This document shows positions 45,674 to 57,615 of a stretch of DNA of 64,000 bases, in pieces. How positions within the stretch are numbered: position 1 is the first letter of the stretch; each line of letters starts with the position of its first letter. Origin of the DNA: Cymodocea nodosa. Taxonomy: Eukaryota > Streptophyta > Magnoliopsida > Alismatales > Cymodoceaceae. The stretch covers positions 11,322,001-11,386,000 of the forward strand of contig CM072346.1 of assembly GCA_036874045.1 (NCBI GenBank), given 5' to 3'. A model generated the notes under the pieces. It was given only the letters and a program-made list of their open reading frames with translations, ran no database searches and was not told where the DNA came from. A program made the position numbers and the translations under genes.

Positions 45674-47252
45674 AATGCTTAAACTCCACATAAAAAGATA
45701 AATATTATTGATGATGTTGTTCACCTCATAGATATTATATAATTATTATAAATATCTAAAGTAATATCTAAACTACTACTTAAGATACTATGTATTTATT
45801 GTAAAATCATAGTAGTATCTTATTGATTTTAAGTAGTTTATCAATTTTAATAGTTTTTACGATTTTAAGTGGAAGTGTAAATGAAAAACATTAAATACTT
45901 CTGACATTCTGAAATTTTGATTAAATGTTTTATTTGAATCAAGGAAAATGCATATGATCATGCATAAATTTGACTTAATTGATTAAACTTGTAGAATAAG
46001 TTATATGTAACTTATCTTAAACTGTTAATCAAAAGTATAAGCTTATTAAAACTGATTCATATTCTCAGTACAATCATAGAAGTAAAAATTGTATGAGATT
46101 TGTGTTTTATTGCATCTGTATTAATGGAATACATATATACTATGCTTAAAATGAAAAGTGCTTACAAAGTAAAAATCTTTGAGAGTTCATTGATCAGTTT
46201 GATCACGAGCCTTTTGTACTTGAGCAGATAGGTATGTAAAGATTGTTGTCTTGAAAAAGGATTCTTTAAATCTGGCAACCTAAGGTCCTGATCAGATCTG
46301 GGATTGTTGACTGAAAGCTCATTACACGGGTACATTAGAAAGCTCTTGTATGATTCAAGCTTTTCAAACTAACTTTTAAAGAAAATTATCAATATTTACT
46401 GTTTTGAAAAGAAAAAGTTGTTTCATTAATTACAGATATCTTTGAATCGCATATAGTTTATACCAATATGACTACTGATTTATTGAATCAACATTAGTAC
46501 TTTTGAAAACGTTTATTTGAGATACATTCTTTTATTCTCCTTGAATTAATCGAATTGAGTTCAAAGTTGTGTTTTGATTCATATACAGTGGGAATTGATT
46601 CTGGAAATCATTTTTGATGATGTCAGGATAACAGAAGTCTCTGAAAAGAAAATGTAAAAGTATAGTTATACTTAACATAGTTATACTTAACATCTATTGT
46701 CACTACAAGTATATTTTATATTTTGATTGAATATATTTGAAGTATATTTGTAGGGGGAGCATTAAAAATGTCAAAAACAAATTAATATAATTTAAAATAC
46801 AAATCTTAGTTAATTTGAATTAATGTCCTCTTAAAATCTTAATGAAATAATTTAAAAAGACAAATAAACTATTTTAGATTCAAAGGACAAAATGTTCAAA
46901 TAATTTACAATGTTCTCAAGATAATGTTAAGTTTAGCATGTGTGTTGTCTTCGGAACGTTTCAGTTGGAAGCATCTGAAAATTGTTTTAAGTGTACTAAC
47001 TAGACGTTATGTTGGATAAGGTAATGTGTAAAACTGCCTCTAGACAACGTTTTACTCGTTAGGTTAGTTAACTCAACGAGTTATACTTGAATATTTCGGG
47101 TACTTTGATTGAATAAGCTTTATTCAATATTTATTTTATTTCTAAATCCGACTTCTCTTCACGTTGAGTTATATGCCTAAAAACCCTATTTAAACACTTA
47201 TAACACGGGGACTTAGGTTATTTGTAAACTTTGTCAAGAAAATCTTTCCCAC
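45674..47252 (+). other. Conserved non-coding block between pol and the extra coding region (element D)
   Basis: About 1.6 kb without coding. It aligns with minus-strand 61886-63430 in element E and with part of 55085-56098. Best conserved is about 46040-46420, which contains GTATGTAAAG (46232-46241) in a strong plant 5'-splice-donor context (AG before it). Further repeats of 'gttaggttagttaactc' lie near 47055-47085. Confidence 0.75.
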
Positions 47253-49540
47253 TTGTTGCTGTTACAACCTGCGACGATGGTCTCCAAGTTCTACAAAGGT
47301 CCTGGCAAAGGAAAAGGCAAAAGTAGAAGAGATGCAAAAGGAAAAGAAATAGAGAATGATGAAGTTCCACGTACTTGGTTCAAGAAAATATTTCGAGTGG
47401 ACAAAATGTTAGAAGAACTTTATAGAGATTACTTCTTTTCTCAAGATATATTAGATGAAGTTACACAAGAACTTCAACATACTGATGCAAGTATTACATA
47501 CATGGGTATTCGAAGTAAATATAATAGAGAATACAGAATGAAATGTGCTGAGATTGCATTTTTGGAACAGTATGCAAAATATTTGGAAAAAGGTGTAGGT
47601 TCATCAAATAGAACTCCTCAAACTCCTATAAACGGTACAAGACTACATGCATTTGAGGAAGAGTATGAATCAACTTTCCCTACTCCTTTATATTCAAAAC
47701 AAGTAGAATCAGATATTACTGTAGACAAAACAAAAGTTGACAATCTTCGAAAGGCCGTTGCAATAGAAAGTGCCTTAGAAGAATTAAAGCAGAAAACTTT
47801 TATGGAGCAATTTGAAAAGAAAACAGCAATACTTGAAAAGGAGAAAAAAAATGTTATAGAAGAAGGAAAGTCAGAAAAATTATGCCTAAGGAAACAAAGT
47901 CTATTGAAAAAGGAAAATCAGATGAAAATTTATTTCCAAAGGACAATGTATGTCTAGACGTTGTACCTTATTGTGCATCTGATAAACTCATCAGTTCCGA
48001 ACACACTAAAACTGATGAAGATAATGAGACTTTATTTTCCCTTGCTAGAAAAATTGAGAAGAAATCCAAGTCAAATATGAGCTCAAGTTTTTCTATTAGT
48101 ACAAGTCCTGATGATGTAGAAATTGACAAATCAGAGCATCAGGCACCTGACATTGAACAAGTTATTGTAGATATAATTGACAATGTTGAGGTAGTAACTA
48201 GTTCAAAGGCTGAATTGTCTGGAGTAGCAGATATTGAAATTGTTAAGACTCCAGAAGAGCTAAAAGTTAACCAGCCTTCTATGGAATCTATAGAAGCAGA
48301 GTCTGAGAATTCACAACATGAATCAATGGAAATATCTATTGAATAAAATGAACAATTACAGACAGATACACTGGTTGTAGAATTTGTGGAAAAATTGTAC
48401 TCTGAACATTCTATAGAGACTGAATAGATGAATGTTGAGCATATTGACAATGTTCCTAATACTGTTGAAGCTGAACAATCAAGCTTACCTGAGCAGCTTC
48501 AAGATAATATTTTGGAAGAGGAACAACATGACATTCATTTTGAAGAAGAGGTTCCTGAAGATGAATTAAACTCTGAATCATGGCTTCAGGTATCACCTTC
48601 TTTGTGTACAATATTAAAAATTCAAGGTAATGCAATTCATTTTAGATCTGAAGAAGCATTGCAGAAATATAATAATCTGATTACATGTCAGATTCTACAT
48701 GCTCGTCCAATAAAATTCAGAAATTTGAGGGAAATAAGAGATCTGTTTGAGTTTCAAGGCCTCATTAAATTCTTGCCAGTAGGAATGAAATGGAAGCAAT
48801 ACATAGAGCTTGTTGCAGCTTTTTATAGCAATCTGGACAAGAATGGAAATATTCTGAAAACTCAAATAAATGAATAGGAGTTTATATTGTCTCCTAAGTT
48901 AATTTTTGAAGTTTTAGGATTAAAGAATGAAGGTGTTGTTGTTACCAACAGATTTGACATGATTAAACAACTGGAATGGAACATTCAGTCTTTATCAAAA
49001 ATTCCAGATGTATATTCTGAAATGAGATTAATGGAAAATCTAAATGCAGAGGCAAGGTTTATTGCAAATATATTGCATGCAAATTTATTTCAGAGAGTTG
49101 GACACAATTTGGAAGTCAGCAGAAGCTGTTTATATGCAACTTATGGCCTGCTGAATAGACTTCAAATAAATTGGTTTGATGTTTTCACTTCTCAACTACA
49201 GCATATGTGTTCAAAGTTATTTTATGGTGATGCTGTATGTAGACTCATTGCAAGCCAATTGAATTTATCCGATTGGCCCTTTGAAACTAAAGGCATGAGA
49301 GCATTTAGTGTCAAAGATTTGCAAAAATTCCAGACCATGCATAAACCTCAACGACAACAACAACAACCTGATACAGACCATATACAATAACAACAAAGTT
49401 ATTCAGTTCAAGCAGAATAGCAAACCCAGCTACCTCCTGACTTAGATGTAGTGCTTAACGACATCAGAAATGATATTAGGCATCTAGGAGATAAAATATG
49501 TAATGCTATATGTGATATACTTAGGAGGGGTCAATAACTG
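47253..49540 (+). pseudogene. Additional coding region downstream of pol (element D)
   Basis: Product not known by function. The first part begins around MVSKFYKGPGKGKGKSRRDA (47277): a Gly/Lys-rich basic start, then VPRTWFKKIFRVDKMLEELY and a helical region ending near PTPLYSKQ. A Glu/Ser-rich acidic middle (about 47900-48560) follows. The C-terminal domain (about 48580-49330) has LREIRDLFEFQGLIKFLP, AAFYSNL, LSPKLIFEVLGLKNEG, SCLYATYGLLNRLQINWFDV and a Gln-rich tail. The last domain resembles the plant 'putative transposon protein' family (Transposase_32; from memory). The position is that of the env-like gene of Sireviruses, but no clear membrane segment is seen. Homologous to 59650-61885 and in part to 4940-5390. 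Broken in several places. Confidence 0.75.
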
Positions 49541-50038
49541 TTTTTGTTTGTTTTTGAATACAAAATGTAATGTTTGTATTACTTGTTTGATTTGATTGAA
49601 CAATACATTTTTCTGTAAATGTGTTCAATTATTATTCTTGTTTACAGAAAGAGTTGTTGTAATTATATCTCTTATATACATATATATATTCTCTGTAATT
49701 ATCTTTTTGATTAATGTCAAAAAGGGGGAGAAATATTATAAAAAGATGATTATGATCTTAATTGCATATATATATTATAAAAGGAGATGCTATTTAAATG
49801 GTTATTGTAATCTGACAGATGATAATTAGAAAACTGATACTTATATAATTATTGACATTTGAGAGTTTTAGTTCTAAGAGGTAAAATTTACACAAACAAT
49901 AGAAATAAGCTTAAGTGAACTTAAGTCAACAAACAAGTTTGTTGAATTAAAAGTTAACCCAACGAAGGTGCTTTGTTGAGTTAAACATATTTCATAATTG
50001 ATTTAATATGGTTTTTTCATCATCAAAAAGGGGGAGAT
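49541..50038 (+). other. Element D 3' untranslated region and polypurine tract
   Basis: AT-rich non-coding DNA with a second purine stretch 'aaaaagggggag' at about 49720 and the terminal polypurine tract 50025-50038 (aaaaagggggagat) abutting the LTR. Phrases with 'tttgttgaattaaaag' resemble the LTR motif. Confidence 0.8.
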
Positions 50039-51652
50039 TGTTGAGTATTTTTGTTTTGATGATGTGTGCTGAATGAAAATAATCATATTTTCTCAATTAC
50101 TATTGCATGTTAAAAGAAATTAAAATCATCAATTAATACAGAAAAAGCTTACTGATATAAATACTTGTCTGTATTGGATTTGAAGTTAATAACTAGTCGT
50201 TTCGTTGCATTAATTTCTCATTTAGCTAAACGTTAAGTCAACGTGTGTTTTTATTGAAAAGCATGATATGTTTTAATGTTATATCTTCTGTATCATGAAC
50301 AGTGCACGTTTAGAAAACTCGTTAAGCTAGAGTTTTGTTTGTATAGAGGTCACGTGAGAACTCATTAAGTTAGAGGCTTAAAGGTTAAAATAGGTCATGT
50401 GATAACTCGTTAAGTTAGTGAGTAAAAGAAGAGACGAACTCATTAAGTTAGTGTTATACACGTGGTGAAATTATAAGTTACGAATGTTGTATTGTATCAC
50501 GTGAGGTGCACATGTTTAACTCATTAAGTTAACATAACTAAACGCGTTAAGTTGCTATATTGAACACTAAGGCAACACGTTAGGTTAGCGTTATAAACTT
50601 AAGTTGTTATTTTTGCACGTGGTAAAATTCTTATTATAAAAACATTTGTTTATTACTGGTTCGTTGAGTTATCATAATACAACGGAAATAGTTCGTTGAG
50701 TTATCATAACACAACGGAGATGGTTCGTTGAGATAGCATAACACCACGAACTTAGTTTGTTGAGTTAGCTACAGTTCTTGTCACGTGAAATGGCACATGA
50801 GGAACTCGTTATGTTAGAAACGTTAAGTTATATATATACTTGTGTTACTCGTTTAGTTAACATTAAAGTAACGACTTCTTATTACACTAATGAAAAACTT
50901 TTGGATGAGAAAGTTTATTTTGCAGGAAATTTTTTAGAGATCCAAGACTGATGATTAAAGAAAATTGAAAATATAAACGTGGATTAGAACGTGTGTGTTT
51001 CGATGAAGGAAAAAGAAAAGACGTGGAGAAGTGGAAAACTGGTCATGGTTAAACGTGAAGGATATGCATGAAATGAAGATACAGTATAAAAGGCATAGAA
51101 TTCTCGTTGATCAATTTATCCTTACACACAAAAAGAAAAATCTTTTCATGGATCAAAACCATCCCTGCACACCAAAAGAAAAATCTTTTTCAGGGATCAA
51201 AAACACCTTCTTGGGGAAAATCTCTCAAGTGGAAGAAAGTTCAGTGAAGCATAAAAAGGTAAGATTTTCGTCATTGAAGATTTGAAGTATCAGAAGAAAG
51301 CAAATTCGGTGAAGCATAAAAAGACAAGATATTCGTCACTGAAGAATTGCTGAAGAAGAAAAAGAAGAAGAAGAAAGATCTCAAACAGGGAGAAAAGTTT
51401 TAAATTCCGCAAATTAGTTTTCTCTCTTTGTAGTTATGAAATTGTTTAGATGATACATGGTATCGAATTATAATTGCATCTACAATTTCTGAGGAGAATT
51501 GAATTGTATATTATAATTGAAACCTTGAATAAAAATGATTTTATGAAAACAATGTCTCGACTTGTTTTTGAGATTTAAAGTTTCAATTATATTTCAGAAA
51601 ATATTAAAGATACACAATTCACGCCCCTCTTGTGTAGCCATACGATCCTACA
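50039..51652 (+). repeat. 3' LTR of element D
   Basis: 1614 bp, same length and layout as 38483-40096, followed by the target-site copy aatag (51653-51657) and the rest of the C LTR. Confidence 0.95.
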
Positions 51653-51933
51653 AATAGTGTCTCAACTTATTTTATTTTGAAGTTTCGATTATAATTGAAA
51701 ATGTTGAAAAATAGAATTCACCCCCTCTTGTGTAGCCTTTCGATCATAACAATTGGTATCAGAGATTGGTTAATCGATACCACTACAATTAATATTAGAG
51801 CTTGTTTTACCTTCATTGTTTTTAATTAGAAATTAACATTTGAGCATAGGTTTAACTTTATTGATTATAAGCTCAATTGATATTGAAACTTTAAACTGTT
51901 TAAAATCTTATAGGTTGAAAAATTTATGGTTAG
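51653..51933 (+). repeat. 5' LTR of element C, last piece, with primer site and leader
   Basis: 51658-51751 matches the final part of the D LTR ('tgtctcaactt...ttcaccccctcttgtgtagcc'). The primer site tggtatcagag starts at 51754; the leader runs to the gag ATG at 51934. Confidence 0.85.
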
Positions 51934-53259
51934 ATGACTACTGGAAATAGTAATTTTTCTTTATATGAAGGCTAGAATCTTAACCGTCCTCCTTTATTTG
52001 ATGGAATACATTTTGAATATTGGAAATATAGGATGATAATCTTTCTTCAAAGTATAGATCATAAGTTATGGTTTATGATTTCTAAATCATATAGTTGGTC
52101 AACTGCTCCTTATAATATTTGGATAGTTATTGAAAAAGAGAATGAAACTCTAAATACAAAAGACTTAAATATCTTATTTTGTTCTTTAAGTTATGATTAG
52201 TTTTGTAAAGTGTTAGCATATAAATTTGCTTATAAGGTGTGACATGCATTAGAAGTTTTGTATGAAGGTACTTCTCAAGTTAAAGAGACTAAGATTAATA
52301 TGTTAATTCATAAGTATGAACTCTTTAAGATGCATAATAATGAAGGTATTTTTGAGATTCCTGGATATAATAAATTCTTTAAAATGCTTAGGAAAGAATT
52401 TTGAATAGATGGATTTGGTGAGAAAAATTCTCAGATCCCTAAGTTCTTAATGGTCTCAAAAAGTAACTTCAATTGAGGAATCACGAGACTTAAATATTTA
52501 TACTAGAAATGAACTTATAGGAAATTTGATTGTTTATGAAGTTCAATTAAATGATTCCTAAGTCATAATAAATTAAAATTGAAGAAAGAAATTGCCTTCG
52601 AAATTAATTCTGATTCTGATAACTTAATAGATTTTGATGAGGACATGATTTTGTTGACTAGAAAATTCAAGAAGCATGGAAAACTAAGAGACAACAAAGG
52701 AATAGAAATGAAAAACCCTTGATATCAAAATCTTTGAATGAAAAGAATTCTTCATCTAGAAAGTATATATGTTACAATTGTAAAAAACCTGGGCATTTTT
52801 CTCCAAATTTTCTTATAAGGAAAAATGAAAAACAAAGTAGGACAAATTAGAAGAAGAAGGCTCAAAAAACTTAGAAAAAGTTTTATAAGAAAAAAACTTT
52901 GAAAGTCACTTGACATGACATGTTAGAAAAGTTTGAATTTGAGGAATTGTCATCAAGATCTTCACATTTAGAAGAAGAACAAGAGTTAGAGGATGTTGCC
53001 AACGCGTGCTTTATGGCAGATGAGTCTGAGGTAATTTTTGATCTTGAAAATCATTTATATTTTGACTTTGATGAATTATTATGTGCTTATAATACATATT
53101 GCATAAACTTAAAGTTTGTAAACTAGAAAATAAGAATATTAGAAATTCTTTGACCAGTGTGGAAGAAGAAAATTGTTTCCTGTCTACAAGTTTAGAAAAA
53201 TTTAAATGTGATAATGAAAAGTATGCTCTAGATTTGCGTAGATTTAGATTTAATGAATC
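51934..53259 (+). pseudogene. Element C gag
   Basis: Homologous to element D gag from its MTTGN start through the knuckle (CYNCKKPGHFSPN, about 52770-52810), the acidic stretch (about 52930-53060) and the coiled-coil-like part, up to FRFNES at about 53255. More decayed than D, with roughly ten breaks. Confidence 0.85.
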
Positions 53260-54955
53260 TGTTCTGCTGCTCTTTGTCTTGTTTACTTAAATATATTTTT
53301 TCTTTTATAAGTAAACAAACAATTTTCATGAACAATATATTAAATCTAATTTATTAAATTAATTACAAGTGCATAGTGTCTATCATATAAGTGTGCAAGT
53401 ATAGGTCGATCTCATAGGGAACTATCAAAATCACTTTGCTTAATAAATTTTCATAGCTAGGATATAATGTATATTCTTAATATGCTCACTCCGTTGATTT
53501 ATAGTTAAGTCAACAAACTTACCTAGTGGAGTTATATTTAACTCAACAAGCTCTAAGGTAACTTATAATTAAGATTGCAGTTTGTAGAAGAATACGACCA
53601 TCCATTGGGTGATTCTATATATTACAAACTACATCAATTAAGCTCTTGAATGCTAATTCATCTTACATTTATCATTGATCGATTCTAACATTCAATAAAT
53701 CAAAATAGTAGATTTTCTTAATTCAAGATTGCAAAGATTTGTATTAAAATAAGATTTTCTATAACTGAAATTAAATAAACATAAAACATTAGACAATACT
53801 TACAATTCAAACACCAATGATACAATATAGATTTAATAAGCATAAAACATAGATAATGAGTTTTGTTTTTTTGTTTTGTTTCTGTTCCTTCAGATGAGCA
53901 AATGGTGAAAGATAAAATTCTTTATCGATAGTAAAAAAAACTTTCGTCACTACATGTGATGTGATTATACCACTAAAAACTTAACCACTTACTATCAAGT
54001 GCTCCTTTCCCTACTGAATTGCAAACCTAGACTTTTATATGTTGATCTCCTCTTCAACATAGTGGCATCAACCTAAAACTAAGGCTAAAAGCTTTATTCT
54101 CTCTTGAGAGATGATTCGGTACTTGGTGAAAATATCCTTCCTTCTTATGATGTGATCACTCCTCACAGTAGTTGTTAGTCACTATGTTTGGCTCAAAATC
54201 GACTTGACATCTAGAAAGTACCCTCATAGACCTTTGACGGATGGTGGTGTTGGTGGGAACTTAAGGAATGTCCAATACTTTCTATAGTTAGTGTGGTTCT
54301 CCCCCTCTCCTTTGTTCTTTCTCTTTTCCTTTTATATTTCTTTCAGTAATAACTACTTTCAACTAAATGATTGGTTGGATTTCCTTCCTTTACATCAATG
54401 ATGATGATTACTTCTTCATTCCACAATTTAGATCATGGTGTTATTTGTGCAACGTAGTTTCCTTCAAATTTCCTACAACTGCTCACAATCGAATATTAGA
54501 AAATAATTGGTTTGTGGAGTTAGTGTAACTCAACAGACTTACTCCGTTGACTTAACTCTTAACTCAACAAACTGACATTGTTGAATTAAGCTTAACTCAA
54601 TGGACTTGTTTAGTTTTGCAGTGTAGTAAAACAAATACATATTCTTATAACATTTAACACTTGACATGTAAAAGAAGTAATTTCTAATCATTCGTAATTG
54701 GATGTGTGAAATAATTCCTAACATTACGTGTGGTTTTGTATTTTATACTATAAAATCACACATAAATTAGGTTTTCAATCTTTCATAAATAATACTTAAT
54801 TACGTTTAATTTCTTAAAATTATGCATATTCTATAATTAAGGCATGTAATTGTGTAATTATGACATAATGGCTTAATTCTTATATGATAAGCTAAATACC
54901 ATGCAATTAACTATTCATTAATCACTAATATTATGCACTTTTTCATTCTAAATAC
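53260..54955 (-). repeat. LTR-like segment X1 (third Sirevirus-like LTR family?)
   Basis: Positions 53910-54953 are the reverse complement, with gaps, of 56353-57615. On the minus strand the segment begins TGTATTTAGAATG at about 54955, preceded by a purine-rich 'aggtatgggggat' like a polypurine tract, and contains a TATA box (ttttatattt read on plus, about 54331). It may end at TGTTCTGCTG (53260), giving 1.7 kb. It carries 'gttgagttacactaactcc'-like motifs. LTR identity is inferred from this layout; no coding seen. Confidence 0.55.
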
Positions 54956-56352
54956 ATCCCCCATACCTATGTTTTGCTAGTCCCTTAGGAAACCTATTAT
55001 GATTTAGTTAAAAATGGTCTTTATGAAGTGTTAGGACTATTTCTTTCATTTATAAATCTGCAACCTTTTTTTAAAAATATCTATTCATCTTGGATCCTTA
55101 GGAGACTAAACTTAGATTAACATGAATGTATATATATTTTTTAGAATTATCAATCTGTTTTAGGATTGTTCTTCCTCTCCCTAAAATATACTTCAGAAAT
55201 AATCACATCATACAAAATATACTTGTATAAGATAGATGATAATTATACTATATTGTTAATTTTTCTTAGAAACATCTATTATCCTAAATTTATCTAGTAT
55301 AATTTCTAGAATAAATTTCAACTACATCTGAATCAAAACACAACTTTAAACTTAATATAATTAAAGCAAAAAGAATAATGAAGTATATCTCAAATAAACA
55401 ACTTCAAAAGTCTAATTTAGATTCAAATATCAATAGTCATAAAGACAAAAACCATACTTGATTCAAAGATATCTGTACTTTTAATGAAACACTTTCATCT
55501 TTTCAGATAGTATATGCATATTTTTACTTTAAAAGTTAGTTTGAAAAGTTTGAATCATACAAGAGCTTTCTAATGTACCTATGTAATGAGCTTTCAGTCA
55601 ACAATTCCAAGTGTTGTCAAAACCTTAGCTTGCCAGATTTAAAGAGTCCTTTAATAGGTCAACAATCCGTACATACCTATATGCTCAAGTACAAAAGACT
55701 CATGATTAAATAAATTAATAAACTCTCCAAGATCTTCACTTTATAAGCCTCTTTTTTTTTCATTTTCAACACAAATGTGTGTATTTCGTTAATACAAATT
55801 CAATAAAATACCAATCTCATATAATCTTACTTCTACGATCTACTGAAAATATGAATCAATCTCAATAGGCTCATACTTTTTACTACTAGTTCAATATGAT
55901 TTACACATAAATCACTCTACAAATTTAATCAATCAAGTTAAATTTATCCTTGATCATATGCATTTCATTCAATCTAAAAATCAACAATTCAACTTTTAAG
56001 GATTTTAGACGACTTCTGAGTTTCTGTTAAGCATACTAATTTCCATTTAAAAATGTAAAACTGTTAAACTCATAAATTAGTAAAAACATAAGATACTATA
56101 AAGCTTTAATACCAATACATTGTATCCTCTATAGTAACCTAGGAATATAGTATTCAGAAGGTTTCGAATAAATTTTCAAATAGTTTCAACAAAATTCATA
56201 AAAATTTATCAAATTCTATAGAAAATTGCAAAACGATCCTAATTCCTACAAATGACAAGTTTTAATTCGATTTTAATCTAATTACCTCTCCCCCATACCT
56301 ATATTTTGCATTGTCCTCAATGTAATAGATTAACAAAATATGTAGTACATTG
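54956..56352 (-). mobile_element. Spacer between inverted X segments, with Sirevirus non-coding block
   Basis: 55085-56098 aligns in minus orientation with the conserved non-coding block of elements D (about 45700-46850) and E (about 62300-63310), including the donor-like GTATGTAC at about 55670. The phrase 'tcccccatacctat' occurs at both edges (about 54957 and 56287) in the same orientation. 56099-56286 is unassigned. No coding recognised. Confidence 0.6.
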
Positions 56353-57615
56353 TTTAGAATGAAAAAGTACATAATGTTAAGGGTTAAATGATAGTTAATT
56401 GTATAATATTTAGCTTATCATATGAGAATTAAGCCATTATGTTATAATTGCGTTGTTATATGCTTTAATAAAAGAATCTACATAATTTCAAGGAATTAGT
56501 GTTAATTAAGTATATTTCTGAACTGTCGGTGAGTTACAGGCTTTAAAATTCTTAAGTATTTGAATTGTCTGTTATTTTGGAGAGTTATATTTCATGTTCC
56601 AGATAGTTATATTTTAAATGCTAAAAGAATATTTTATTATTATTTCCTAGAGTACACATGTTGAGACCTTAATGCATGACTAAAGTGGATTTTTGGTAAG
56701 TTATTTGGTAACTATCCGAAATGTGTTTAAGCATCAAATAGTTAGGTTTGCAAGTATTTGAAATATCTTTTTATCATAAAATTGCCTGAGGACACATGTT
56801 GCGTTCTAGAAATTTGACTTAAGTTATCTTTCGGAAGGTTAGGTGCTAACTATCTGAAATGCATATGAGTTTCAGATACTTATAGTTATAACTATCCGAA
56901 ACATCTGAATTCGTTAACTTATTTTTTTATTGCACGTGTGTTTTAGTTAAGTTAATGAAGTAAGTCTGTTGAGTTACACTAACTCCATGGACAATTTATT
57001 TTCTAACATGCCATTTTAGAAGTTGCAGAAATAGGAACTTCAAAGGAAAACCACGATTACACGTATTACGCAAGAATTCACTCATGGAATGAAGAAGAAA
57101 TCACCATCGTTGATATGAATGAAGGAAATCCAATCGATCATTTAAACAGAAACAATTACTACTGGAAGAAATATAAAAGAAGAGGAGAAAAACTATGTAT
57201 GGAGAGTGGAGGACCATGCTAATTGTAGGAAGCGTCGGAAGTTCCCTGAAGCTCCATAACACCACCAAAATCACCAACCATTGGAGGTCTGTGAGGATAC
57301 TTTTTGGATGTCGAGTTGATTTTGAGCCAAACATGGTGACTTACAACCACTGTGAGGAGTGATCATGTCACAGGAAGGGAAGCCATTTTCACCAAATACC
57401 AACTCATCTTAAGAGATCGTAAAGCTTCTAGCCTTGGTTTTGGGTTGATGCCAGTATCTTGAAGAGGAGATTAACTTATAATTCTTGGTTCGTGATTCTA
57501 TAGGGAGAAGAGGCAAGATTGTAAGTGATTAAATTTTTAATGGTGTAATCGCATCGCATGGAGTGACGAAAGTTTTTATTGTCAATAGAGATTTTTACAT
57601 TTCACCTTTCGTTCA
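56353..57615 (+). repeat. LTR-like segment X2, inverted partner of X1
   Basis: Plus-oriented copy starting tgtttagaatgaaaaag. It contains 'aactatccgaaa' motifs (about 56710-56895), a 'gttgagttacactaactcc' motif (about 56968), and a TATA box, atataaaaga, at 57171-57180. It is interrupted at 57615 by the LTR of element E, so its remaining part probably lies beyond the window. Confidence 0.6.

Larger units (their letters stand above)
38483..51652 (+). mobile_element. Complete Sirevirus-like Ty1-copia element 'D' (SIRE-B family), 13.2 kb
   Basis: Two LTRs of exactly equal length (1614 bp; 38483-40096 and 50039-51652), primer site 40099-40110, gag, pol, a 1.6-kb non-coding block, an additional coding region and a polypurine tract (50025-50038). 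Target-site copies aacag (38478-38482) and aatag (51653-51657) differ at one base. LTRs differ at roughly 3-4 % by eye, suggesting 1-2 million years at an assumed 1.3e-8 per site per year. Structurally whole; coding is broken in roughly six to ten places. It lies inside the LTR of element C. Confidence 0.95.
34902..53259 (+). mobile_element. Older Sirevirus-like element 'C' (SIRE-B family), 5' part, split by two nested insertions
   Basis: Its 5' LTR is found in three pieces: 34902-35859, 38143-38482 and 51653-51751. Between them sit a SIRE-A-derived insertion (35860-38142, TSD cattg) and the complete element D (38483-51652, TSD aacag/aatag). After the last LTR piece come the primer site (51754) and gag (51934 to about 53259). 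At that point an LTR-like segment of another family (X) begins, and no pol of C is seen before the window ends. Broken, and older than D because D lies within it. Confidence 0.85.

Noticed and set aside
47253-49540. The extra coding region as a retroviral-type envelope gene
   Set aside because: No visible signal peptide, fusion peptide or membrane anchor; the C-terminal domain fits a plant transposon-protein family better.
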